Source of the DNA: Myxococcales bacterium
Lineage (GTDB): Bacteria > Myxococcota_A > Polyangia > Polyangiales > Polyangiaceae
Length of the DNA stretch: 34,331 nucleotides
Direction: 5' to 3'
Assembly (NCBI GenBank): GCA_021847645.1
Contig: JAJZQG010000076.1
Coordinates: 1 to 34,331, forward strand
Part shown: positions 24,710-32,294 of the stretch, in pieces
How positions within the stretch are numbered: the first letter of the stretch is position 1
Layout of the letters: each line of letters starts with the position of its first letter
The notes under the pieces: model-generated
The model's input: the letters and a program-made list of their open reading frames with translations, nothing else
Databases searched by the model: none
What the model was told of the DNA's origin: nothing
Translations under genes and position numbers: made by a program

Positions 24710-26536
24710 ATGTCCAGCGCGCGCGAACACTACGACCAGCGGCACGTTGCGTTGTCGGACGAGCTGCGTGCGATCGGCGCCCGCTACGACGTCGTGGCCT
24801 GGGCGCGGCTCGTCACGTTACTCGGTGCCGTGGTGCCCTCGCTGGCTCGGATCTGGGTGCCCTTCGGGCCCGCGGGCTGGGCTCTGGTCGGTGCATGTGC
24901 TCTCGCTTTCGTCGTGCTCGTCGTGGTGCACGGACGACTGGCCGAACGCCGCCAGCGGGCGCAAGCGGCGTACGACCACGCGAAGCGCGCGATCGATCGG
25001 CTCGAGGGACGTTGGCCCTCGTTCCCGCAGAACGGCAAGTCCTTCCACCAGGATGCGCACCCCTATGCGCTCGACCTGGACCTGTTCGGCCCGGGATCCC
25101 TGTTCCAACTGCTCAACGACGCCCGCACGCAGCTCGGCGAGGCGCGTATCGCCGGCTGGCTGTGCGAGCCGGCCGACGCTGCCACGGTCCGTCAACGGCA
25201 GGAAGCCGTGAAGGAGCTCGCGCACCACCACGCCCTGCGCGAGGACCTCGCCGTCGCGGGCGCAGGTGTTGCCGAGGCGTCGCCGGACCCGGAGCCGTTC
25301 GTGGCGTGGGCGTCCGGTGCCCGATCGTTTTCACCGGGCCAAGGGCTTGTCGCGATCATGTGGCTGCTGCCCGTGCTCACGGTGGCGATGGCAGCGGGCT
25401 CCACGCGGCACCCGCACCTGATCTGGGGATTCGCCATCGCGTTCATCGCGAGCATGACGCTGGTCGCGCGCCTCGGACCGCGCCTGAACCCCGCGATCAA
25501 CGCAGCTTCCCAGCGATCGGGCGACCTGGAACGGTTCGCCCGCATCTTGGTCGTCGTCGAGTCCAAAGCCTTCCAGGCCGAGGCGCTGAAGAGCTTGCAG
25601 CAGCGCCTGCGCGCTTCGGGCGTCACCGCATCCACCGAGATCGCAAGGCTCGCGCGCATCGTTTCGACCCTCGAGGCGCGGGAGAACGGCGCCTTTCGCG
25701 CGGTCATGGGCCCGATCCTGCTGTGGGACCTGCACTGCGTCGCGGCCCTGGAACGCTGGCAGCAGCGCGTCGGGCCTCATGCGCGCAATTGGCTCGACGC
25801 CCTCGCCGACTTCGAGGCCTGCAGCTCGCTGGCCACCTTCGCCTTCGAGCACCCGGACTATGCGTGGCCCGATGTGGACACCCAGGCGCTTCACTTCGAG
25901 GCGGTCGGCCTGGGCCACCCGCTGCTCGACCCGCAGCGACTGGTGGTCAACGACGTGAGCCTGCCGGCTCCGGGCTTTGCGCTGCTGGTGACCGGCTCGA
26001 ACATGTCGGGCAAGAGCACGCTTCTTCGATCGATCGGCGCCGCGGCGGTGCTCGCGCTGGCGGGTGCTCCGGTCTGCGCGCGCAGCCTTCGCATGTCGGT
26101 GTGCGCCGTGCGCACCAGCATGCGCATCAGCGATTCGGTGCGCGACGGCGTCTCGCGCTTCTACGCCGAGATCCTCAAGATCAAGGGCGTGGTCGACGCG
26201 GCCGGCGGGGCTCGCCCGGTGCTGTTCCTGCTCGACGAGATCCTGCACGGCACCAACTCGCGCGAGCGTCATCTCGGTGCGCGATCGATCATCCGCGCCC
26301 TGCTGCGCGCCGGCAGCATCGGTGCCGTATCGACCCACGATCTGGCCCTGGCCGATCTTTCCCAGCTCGAGCAAGGCAAGGTGCGCACGGTGCACTTCCA
26401 GGAGCAGGTCGATGGCGACAAGATGTCGTTCGACTATCGTTTGCGCGAGGGGCTCGTGCGCAGCGTAAACGCGCTGCGGTGGATGCGCATCGTGGGCTTG
26501 CCGGTCGACGACGACGCCGCCGCTGGCCGGCCGTAG
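24710..26536 (+). CDS. Membrane-anchored MutS-family ATPase
   Basis: 608 residues from ATG 24710. This is not a mismatch-recognition MutS: domains I (mismatch binding) and II are absent. An N-terminal part has two hydrophobic helices at about 32-75 (LVTLLGAVVPSLARIWVPFG and the following stretch), then a helical lever region, two more hydrophobic helices at about 216-260 (VAIMWLLPVLTVAMAAG, FAIAFIASMTLVA), and a MutS core from about 270. ATPase motifs: LVTGSNMSGKSTLLRSIG (Walker A, 428-437), then SMRISDSVRDGVSRFYAEILK (signature), VLFLLDEILHGTNSRER (Walker B, D509 E510) and AVSTHDLALADL. Such membrane MutS-like proteins are a distinct bacterial family of unknown role. Confidence 0.88.
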   Translation: MSSAREHYDQRHVALSDELRAIGARYDVVAWARLVTLLGAVVPSLARIWVPFGPAGWALVGACALAFVVLVVVHGRLAERRQRAQAAYDHAKRAIDRLEGRWPSFPQNGKSFHQDAHPYALDLDLFGPGSLFQLLNDARTQLGEARIAGWLCEPADAATVRQRQEAVKELAHHHALREDLAVAGAGVAEASPDPEPFVAWASGARSFSPGQGLVAIMWLLPVLTVAMAAGSTRHPHLIWGFAIAFIASMTLVARLGPRLNPAINAASQRSGDLERFARILVVVESKAFQAEALKSLQQRLRASGVTASTEIARLARIVSTLEARENGAFRAVMGPILLWDLHCVAALERWQQRVGPHARNWLDALADFEACSSLATFAFEHPDYAWPDVDTQALHFEAVGLGHPLLDPQRLVVNDVSLPAPGFALLVTGSNMSGKSTLLRSIGAAAVLALAGAPVCARSLRMSVCAVRTSMRISDSVRDGVSRFYAEILKIKGVVDAAGGARPVLFLLDEILHGTNSRERHLGARSIIRALLRAGSIGAVSTHDLALADLSQLEQGKVRTVHFQEQVDGDKMSFDYRLREGLVRSVNALRWMRIVGLPVDDDAAAGRP

Positions 26537-26719
26537 CCGGTAGGCCTCGGGTGGGTCCCGCCCCCGCGCTGCTTGGGGCTCCGGACCTCAGGGGCCTCCA
26601 AACGACGGGTTGGCCAACGAGCAAGATTGGATGAGGCGACCGGCAGCTGCGCGCAAGCGCGTACGGCGATGGGCGATTCGTTCCCTCGTCTCCGCGCGGC
26701 TCAGGGCGCGAGCTGTCGA

Positions 26720-27346
26720 TGCTCGACGCGTTCTTTCGCGCGAACCAAGCGGGCAGTCCGAAAAAGTCGTCACTTCCTCGATTCGCCGAAGCGGCTGGTC
26801 TCGGAGCTGGACCTGTCGGACATCACCGCGACCTGCGAGGCGAAGGACTCTCGCGGCCGCGCGGGCTTTCACCCCGTGATGATGGTCGCGCTGCTGCTCT
26901 ATGCGTATTGCGCGGACAAGCGGTCGTCTCGCTCGATGGTACCAAGGTCACCGCGAACGCTTCCAAGCACAAGGCGATGAGCTACGAGCGCTGAAGCCAT
27001 CGACGACCAGCGCCTGGAAGGGATCGACCTGTACGTGCCGCCGGAGCGGCAGAAACACGGGCAAGCTCAACCGCAGAGCTCGCCCGCAAACCCAGCCGCG
27101 TCCGCAGCGCAGCAGATGCGAAACAAGCTGTCGACGCCTGAAGGCAAAGACGTCTATCGAATGCGCAAAGCCATGGTCGAGCCTGTGTTCGGCCAGATCA
27201 AGGAAGCGATGGGCTTTCGGCGATTCTCCGTGCGCGGAGCCGACAACGCCGGCGACGAGTGGGACTTGGTCTGCGCCATGCACAATCTGCTCAAGCTCTT
27301 CCGAAGTGGACTCGGACTTGCGCAACCTGCGATGGCCGTCGCGTAA
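26720..27346 (+). pseudogene. IS1182-type transposase, broken by frameshift and deletion
   Basis: Transposase sequence continues across at least three reading-frame pieces. One frame gives RLVSELDLSDITATCEAKDS and FHPVMMVALLLYAYC (N-terminal region), then a shift leads to VSLDGTKVTANASKHKAMSYER (start of the DDE core), then a deletion removes the middle. In another frame it picks up EGIDLYVPPERQKHG and ends KAMVEPVFGQIKEAMGFRRF and WDLVCAMHNLLKLFR, the classic C-terminus of IS1182-family transposases. The catalytic Asp and Glu region is therefore largely missing and no product can be made. I did not find matching terminal inverted repeats at its edges, so the copy has probably eroded. Confidence 0.85.
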
Positions 27347-27590
27347 TTCGCTCGGCTCGTGCCCTGCGCCCGGCTCTGAACCGAGGCGCCAGCCCTACGC
27401 GGCCGGGCGACGCCTCCCCGCATGGGCTCGCGATCGCTCTCCCGGCCTTTGAGCCCCTGCGCCTCCGCGCCTCCGCACCTCTGCGTTGATCTTTTCCCCG
27501 ACAGGCTCCTAGGCGGTCTTGGTCGCCCGCGTTGGCCGAGTCGCGGCGGGTCGCCTTGATTCCACGGTCCCCGCGGGGACCGCCGCGCTC
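27347..27590. other. Gene-free region right of the IS remnant
   Basis: 244 nt without a credible gene, between the transposase remnant and the stop of the methyltransferase gene. It contains the period-8 repeat at 27456-27485 followed by TTGATCTTTTCCCC. No inverted repeat matching the IS left side was found by eye. Confidence 0.5.
27456..27485 (+). repeat. Period-8 CCTCYGCR microrepeat
   Basis: CCTGCG (27456-27461), then CCTCCGCG (27462-27469), CCTCCGCA (27470-27477) and CCTCTGCG (27478-27485): three complete 8-bp units and a short first one. The tail TTGATCTTTTCC follows. A phrase of this sort (CCTCTGCG before a T-rich stretch) occurs as a dispersed intergenic element in several bacterial groups; that is from memory. 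Confidence 0.6.
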
Positions 27591-28628
27591 TCAGTTCTCG
27601 TCCACGATGCCCGCGCGCAGCGCCCAGCGTGTGGGCACGGGCAGCGGGCCTTCCGTGCCAGTCGCCGGGTTGCGCGAGTGACGGTACGACGAGCAACGCA
27701 TGCCGTTGCGCCGGCACCACGCGGCGCCGCGCGTGAAGTACGGGCATTCGTCGTGGAAACAGACGTACAGGAGCTCGACGCCGTAGTCCATCTCCCATGG
27801 CGTGTCTGGCGGCTGCCACATCACCATGCGCTCTCCGCACCAAGGACAGTGGCGGTCGCTGGGCACGGTCAGGCGCTCGAGCGGATCGGGACGCGGCTGC
27901 ACAGCGTTCGGTGCTGGCGGGCGGTATCCCCAGACGACCGTCAGCTGCTCGTCGCCGATCTTGGCGCCGGGCCCGCCGACGACGCAGCCAGGGGCGTTCA
28001 GCTCCTCGAGCTCGACTTGCGGGCGAAGGAACGCGCCCGAGAACGAGAAGTACGCCGTGGCCAGGACGATGCGCCCCTCGTTGTCGTTGTCGCGCCAGGC
28101 GTGGATGCACTTGGGTTGGATCATGCGATCGGTGAAGCTCACGACGAACACGCCGCCAGGCCGCAGCACGCGTGCGGTCTCGCGCATCAGCTCGAGCGGG
28201 TCGGTCACAAGACCGATGGCCCCCGCACACACGACCGCGTCGAACGCACCGTCGTCGAACGGCAGCCGCGAGGTGCGGTTGAGGTCGTGGACGATTGCGG
28301 AAGAAAGCTCCAGGTTGCGCGCCATCTCCTCGGCGTTGAGGCCGAGCCCGATGACCTCGCGCCCGGGCTGCGGCGCCAGGTGCGACTCGAGGCTCGACAT
28401 CAGGTCGAGCACGCGGCCCGCCTGCGCCGGGATCAGGCGCGCGTGGTGTAGGCGGATGGCCCTGTCCGTGGCGTCGCCAAAGAACGGCCGCTTGTGCACG
28501 GAACGATAGAACAGCGCGTCGTCGTCCTCGTTGTCGCGGCGAACTCCCTCGCGACCCAGCAGGTCGATGGAGGACCACCGCGTGCGGCGGACTTCAGATT
28601 CGAGAGTGATGGAGAAAGAGCTGCTCAT
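27591..28628 (-). CDS. Class I SAM methyltransferase-like protein fused to a zinc-finger-like tail
   Basis: 345 residues from ATG at 28628-28626, where a Ser-rich start precedes the conserved part; an upstream GTG/ATG extension adds 33 low-quality residues. The Rossmann part (about 70-215) reads RVLDLMSSLESHLAPQ (motif I, degenerate without GxGxG), EVIGLGLNAEEMARN (motif II), AIVHDLNRTSRLPFDD, FDAVVCAGAIGLVTDP, VLRPGGVFVVSFTDR and CIHAWRD. These match a bacterial/plant methyltransferase-like family with SSxxSHL in place of the Gly-rich loop; SAM binding is not proven. Residues about 255-345 add C-P-W-C-G...C-F-H-D-E-C-P-Y-F, a likely zinc site. The gene is convergent with the IS remnant and divergent from radC. 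Confidence 0.8.
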   Translation of the reverse strand: MSSSFSITLESEVRRTRWSSIDLLGREGVRRDNEDDDALFYRSVHKRPFFGDATDRAIRLHHARLIPAQAGRVLDLMSSLESHLAPQPGREVIGLGLNAEEMARNLELSSAIVHDLNRTSRLPFDDGAFDAVVCAGAIGLVTDPLELMRETARVLRPGGVFVVSFTDRMIQPKCIHAWRDNDNEGRIVLATAYFSFSGAFLRPQVELEELNAPGCVVGGPGAKIGDEQLTVVWGYRPPAPNAVQPRPDPLERLTVPSDRHCPWCGERMVMWQPPDTPWEMDYGVELLYVCFHDECPYFTRGAAWCRRNGMRCSSYRHSRNPATGTEGPLPVPTRWALRAGIVDEN

Positions 28629-28868
28629 GGGATTTCGGTGGCTTGAACGCCGTAGAACTTGAGATCGGCGCACCGGATCGTCAACGGACGGGTGGCGGTC
28701 GCCGCAATCGGTGGCGGATCGCCACATGCAGGGTTTCGCCCAAGGAATATGAGGGAATCAGGCCTGCGAAACGGCGCGCGGCGGTGGCGGCCGCCACCTC
28801 GGCGAGAGCAGCCGGGTCGGTATTTTTCCTTGCGTCGCGTTGGCCCGACGGTTGCTCCGTGCACCGGC
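28629..28868. other. Divergent intergenic region, methyltransferase and radC
   Basis: 240 nt between two divergent starts. Should carry both promoters. I see no operator, hairpin or small gene. Confidence 0.45.
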
Positions 28869-29579
28869 ATGCCCAGCCGAACCCCACGCAAGCGCGCGCT
28901 GCGCTCCCTGGTTGCGCTCGACGCGCGATCCGACGCACAGCTGCTCGCGCAGATCATCGCGGTGGTCACCGCCGATCCCGATCCGCTGTCTCGTGCCCAC
29001 AAGGTGCTGTCCGGTGTGCAGGACCTGGCTTGCTTCGCAGGCGCCACGCCCCATGACCTGTTCGAGCGGTGTGACGCGGACCGTGCCCTGTCCGAGGTGC
29101 TAGCGGCCGGCCTGGAGCTGGGCATCCGGTGCTGCGAGCGCGAGGTGATCCCGCCTGCGCGGATCCAATGCTCCGCCGACGTGGCGCGCGCGCTCGGCCC
29201 GCGGCTCCGGTTGCTCGACCACGAGCAGCTGTGGATCCTCGCGCTAGACGCTTCGAGTCGTCCGGTCGGGATGCGGCGCCTGGCGGAAGGTGGTCGCCAC
29301 GGCTGCGCGGTGCTCGCGCGCGACGTGCTTCGGTCGGCCTTGTCGCTCGGTGCGTGCTCGTTCGTGCTCGCGCACAACCACCCGGGCGGCGATCCGGCAC
29401 CGAGCCGACACGATCTTCAGCTCACCCACGCCGTCGCCCGCGCGGCCGCGTGCATCGGGCTTCCCCTGGTCGATCACGTCATCGTGACGCGGTCCGCGCA
29501 TGCATCCCTGCTCGACCTCGGCTTGCTCGCAGCGAGCGAGGGGCTCGAGCGTGCGCCGTTGCCGGCTGCCGGCGATTGA
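28869..29579 (+). CDS. RadC-family JAB/MPN+ domain protein
   Basis: 236 residues, ATG 28869 (an in-frame ATG at 28749 gives an Arg-rich extension that I reject). N-terminal UPF0758-type helical part (about 1-100: LRSLVALDARSDAQLLAQII), then the JAB/MPN+ domain: ILALDASSRPVGMRRL, DVLRSALSLGACSFVLAHNHPGGDPAPSRHDLQLT (the H-x-H-P-x-G-D-P-x-P-S-x-x-D zinc motif) and LVDHVIVTRSAHASLLDLGLL. This is the RadC family (UPF0758). A role in DNA repair was once proposed but is not supported; many copies lie near mobile DNA. Here it sits about 1.5 kb from an IS remnant. The gene looks intact. Confidence 0.92.
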   Translation: MPSRTPRKRALRSLVALDARSDAQLLAQIIAVVTADPDPLSRAHKVLSGVQDLACFAGATPHDLFERCDADRALSEVLAAGLELGIRCCEREVIPPARIQCSADVARALGPRLRLLDHEQLWILALDASSRPVGMRRLAEGGRHGCAVLARDVLRSALSLGACSFVLAHNHPGGDPAPSRHDLQLTHAVARAAACIGLPLVDHVIVTRSAHASLLDLGLLAASEGLERAPLPAAGD

Positions 29580-29663
29580 GCCGCAGCACGCCAAGCGCTC
29601 TGCCGACCTGCGCACCGATGTGCTGGCGCCCCACGTGTCCGCCCTGCTATCGATAGGAGCGCC

Positions 29664-29903
29664 ATGAAGGGTGTCGTGACCATCGACCCGCACTACGCCA
29701 CGGCCAAGAGGCAGAAGAACCTCGCCTCCGCGCTCGAGGAGCACGGCTTTCGCTGCGAGCTTCGCATGCGCTTCGACCGCCTGCACATCGTCGCCTTCGA
29801 GAAGGACGACGTGGTCGGCGACCCCGCCGAAGTGGTCTACCAGATCGTGCGCGACTCGCCCTCGTGGCACGAGCACGACTGCCACATCAAGATCCTGGGA
29901 TGA
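29664..29903 (+). CDS. Small hypothetical protein
   Basis: 79 residues, ATG 29664 with AGGAG (29655-29659) 4 nt upstream, an unusually clear ribosome site for this window. The protein is a compact alpha/beta type: MKGVVTIDPHYATAKRQKNL, LEEHGFRCELRMRF, LHIVAFEKDDVVGDP, YQIVRDSPSWHEHDCHIKIL. No signal, membrane segment or metal motif. The length, ribosome site and codon bias (GC in third positions) support a real gene. I do not recognise the family. Confidence 0.7.
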   Translation: MKGVVTIDPHYATAKRQKNLASALEEHGFRCELRMRFDRLHIVAFEKDDVVGDPAEVVYQIVRDSPSWHEHDCHIKILG

Positions 29904-29911
29904 GCGTTCGA

Positions 29912-29927
29912 GCCTGCCACGGCAGGC
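29912..29927 (+). terminator. Hairpin after the small gene
   Basis: GCCTGC (29912-29917) and GCAGGC (29922-29927) form a 6-bp stem with a CACG loop, 8 nt past the stop of the 79-residue gene. No U tract; a weak candidate. Confidence 0.3.
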
Positions 29928-29985
29928 ATCCGGCGTTCGTCCTGTGCTATCTTGGGCGCCCGTTTCTTGCGTGAGGAAGGTGCAC

Positions 29986-31026
29986 ATGATGCTGCGCGGC
30001 TCGGTTGCTTGGGTGGCAGTTGTGGCGTTGACGCTCACCGCCGGATGCGGCTCGTCCGACGGTGGGACCAGCCCGGGAGGCACCGCGGGCGCCGGTGGGG
30101 GAACCGGTGGATCGGGTGGTGCCGCGGGGGGCTCGGGCGGCGCATCGACGTTCGACCCGCAGAACCCTGGCCTGAGAATGTCGTTTTCGATCGGCGTCGC
30201 GCTGCTGATGGGCGAGTCGAAGGCGTTCGCGGGAGGCGCGTTCACCATCACGGGCAGGGAAGACGTGGCGCCGGCCGCGCAGACTCCGCAGGTGCCCATG
30301 GAGACCTGCCAGGTCACCACCACCGAGTACACGCCGAGCTGCACCGGCCAGCAGGATTGCGCCGCCGAGCAGCAGTGCGTGCCCGAGACCGACGCCAACG
30401 GCAGCGCGATCCCCAACAGCAACCATTGCGCGACGCCGCGCACGCCGCTCAACGTGGGACCGTTCACGGTCACCGGCTTCGCGTCCGGTCCCAAGACCCT
30501 GACCTACAACAGCGGGCAGAAAGGCGCCTACACGACCCCGGGCGGAGACGGCTCGATCGACGCCTCCGAGCTCGCGTTCGGCACGACCTACTCGTTCCAG
30601 GGCAACGGTGACTCGTCGCAGAAGCTGGGGGCGTTCACCGGTCAGGTGCGTCTCGGCCCGCAGATGCAGCTCACCCAGCCCGCGATGGTCACGCTGCCGT
30701 CCGGCATGTCCGGCATCCAGGCCAGCGTGAGCCAGGATCTGGTGCTCGCGTGGTCGGGAAGCGATCCGGGCGCGGAGGTCGTCATCACGCTGACCGGCGC
30801 ATCCATGAGCGGCGCCGGCGCCACGGTCACCTGCCGCACGGCCGACAAGGGCACCTTCACCATCCCGGCAGCCATGGTGCAGGCCGCGCAGCTTGGCGAC
30901 ACGGCCTTCTTCAACATGCTCAACATCCAGCGCACCGTGGCCGGCACGGTGAGCGGCGACGGACTCACCTCGTCCGAGATCTCCACGCTGCAAACGGCGC
31001 TGCTCAACGTCGCCAAGCAGCCCTGA
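29986..31026 (+). CDS. Lipoprotein with Gly-rich linker, unknown function
   Basis: 346 residues. ATG 29986 (second ATG at 29989) with GAGGAAGG (29973-29980) 5 nt upstream. Signal with lipobox TAGC, Cys21. A Gly/Ser/Thr/Ala linker runs to about residue 60. The body is beta-rich: MSFSIGVALLMGESKAF, TFTITGRED-like strands, a Cys segment (CQVTTTEYTPSCTGQQDC and EQQCVPE), and ASVSQDLVLAWSGSDPGAEV. Cysteine count is even in the visible segment. It has no enzyme motif. It resembles other outer-membrane lipoproteins typical of the phylum. A TGCTATCTT (29945-29953) may be an extended -10, giving a 25-nt leader. It converges with the GGDEF gene, 9 nt apart. Confidence 0.8.
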   Translation: MMLRGSVAWVAVVALTLTAGCGSSDGGTSPGGTAGAGGGTGGSGGAAGGSGGASTFDPQNPGLRMSFSIGVALLMGESKAFAGGAFTITGREDVAPAAQTPQVPMETCQVTTTEYTPSCTGQQDCAAEQQCVPETDANGSAIPNSNHCATPRTPLNVGPFTVTGFASGPKTLTYNSGQKGAYTTPGGDGSIDASELAFGTTYSFQGNGDSSQKLGAFTGQVRLGPQMQLTQPAMVTLPSGMSGIQASVSQDLVLAWSGSDPGAEVVITLTGASMSGAGATVTCRTADKGTFTIPAAMVQAAQLGDTAFFNMLNIQRTVAGTVSGDGLTSSEISTLQTALLNVAKQP

Positions 31027-31035
31027 GCGCCGCGC

Positions 31036-32283
31036 TCATCCGTTCGCCGTGACCTCCACGCGATCGCGGCCCTTGCGCTTCGCCTCGTACACCGCCCTGT
31101 CCGCGGCCGCGAACAGCTGCTTGTCGTCGAGCTGTCCGGCGAGGGAACACGCCACGCCCGCCGACGCCGTCACTCCCTGGCGCGCGCCGAGTGCTTCCTG
31201 CGTCGATCGCACCGCGCCGATGAGCTTGTCCGCGACCGCCGTCGCCTGATCGAGCGTCGTGTCCGGCAGCACGACGGTGAACTCCTCGCCGCCGTATCGC
31301 GCGATCAGATCCGTTCGTCGCGCCTGCCGGCGCAGCGCAGCGGCCACCTGTCGAAGCACGTCGTCGCCCGCCAGGTGCCCGTAGCGATCGTTGTACTGCT
31401 TGAAGTGATCGACGTCGATCAGCACGAGCGACACGGGCCTTCCGGTGCGCCGTGCCGCTCGGAGCATCCGCGACAGCTCCTGATCGTAGACGCGCCGGTT
31501 GGCCAGGCCGGTCAAGCCGTCGACCTCGGCGAAGCGCCTCATCTGGCTGAACAGGTAGCCCTTCTCCACCGCGATCGCGGCCAGGTTCGCCAGGGCCAGC
31601 AGCAGGTGCTTGTCCGCCGACGACACCTCGCGCTCGCTGAACGCATCGTCGGCCACGAGCATGCCCACCACGCGGTCGGGCGTCAGCAGCGGCACCATCC
31701 ACCAGTTGCGCAGCCGGAACGGTTCGGACGATCCGTTGGGCGGCCACCAGGTCAGCACGAGCGATCTGGAGGAAAGCGGGCTTCGCTCGAGCAGGCAGTG
31801 CGCGAGCATCGGCTCCAGGGGAGCTTCGCCAGCGGACCGCGGCGAGACATGCGCGTGCGCCATCTCGCCGAGGCGATCGAGCGGCACCGACAGATCGGCC
31901 AGGTGTCGCGTGAGGTGGTGCGCGTTCGGGTCGCTCTTGTCCGAGTCGTACTCGGACAGCAACGCGCCAAGGGTCAGGTCCTTGGCCTTCATGTCCTCCC
32001 AGATCCGGTGCGCGTCCTGCTCGTCCGTCGGCCCGATGCCCATGCTCATGCGCAGCGTGCGCTGGCCCTCGTCGGCCAGCATGAACAGCCCGCGGTTGAA
32101 GCCCAACCCTTCCCCTGCCGTGATGCCCGACAGCACCACGTACAGGATCTGGTCCACGTCCAGCGAGCGCAGGATCGCCTTGGTGACGTTGAGCTCGAAC
32201 TCCAGATCGCGAGGCGAGAAGACGACCTTCTCGCCGTGCTCGGCGGCGCGGTCGCGAGCTGGAGGCGGCGTGCTGTTGCGCAT
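31036..32283 (-). CDS. GAF-GGDEF diguanylate cyclase with I-site
   Basis: 415 residues from ATG at 32283-32281, 11 nt after the aspS stop. An N-terminal GAF-like sensor domain spans about 30-235 (LEFELNVTKAILRSLDVDQILYVVL, GLFMLADEGQ, and later GMLVADDAFSE). The C-terminal GGDEF domain (about 250-410) shows DGLTGLANRRVYDQEL, VSLVLIDVDHFKQYND, then R-R-T-D (I-site RxxD) five residues before the active-site G-G-E-E-F, and the end AADRAVYEAKRKGRDRV. It should make c-di-GMP from GTP and be feedback-inhibited at the RxxD. It has no membrane segment, so it is a cytosolic sensor. Co-transcription with aspS is likely from spacing. Confidence 0.92.
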   Translation of the reverse strand: MRNSTPPPARDRAAEHGEKVVFSPRDLEFELNVTKAILRSLDVDQILYVVLSGITAGEGLGFNRGLFMLADEGQRTLRMSMGIGPTDEQDAHRIWEDMKAKDLTLGALLSEYDSDKSDPNAHHLTRHLADLSVPLDRLGEMAHAHVSPRSAGEAPLEPMLAHCLLERSPLSSRSLVLTWWPPNGSSEPFRLRNWWMVPLLTPDRVVGMLVADDAFSEREVSSADKHLLLALANLAAIAVEKGYLFSQMRRFAEVDGLTGLANRRVYDQELSRMLRAARRTGRPVSLVLIDVDHFKQYNDRYGHLAGDDVLRQVAAALRRQARRTDLIARYGGEEFTVVLPDTTLDQATAVADKLIGAVRSTQEALGARQGVTASAGVACSLAGQLDDKQLFAAADRAVYEAKRKGRDRVEVTANG

Positions 32284-32294
32284 GGCCCTTGCGG

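Noticed and set aside
26537..26719. Left end of the IS remnant with inverted repeats
   Set aside because: I compared this stretch by eye with the region right of the remnant and found no matching inverted ends.
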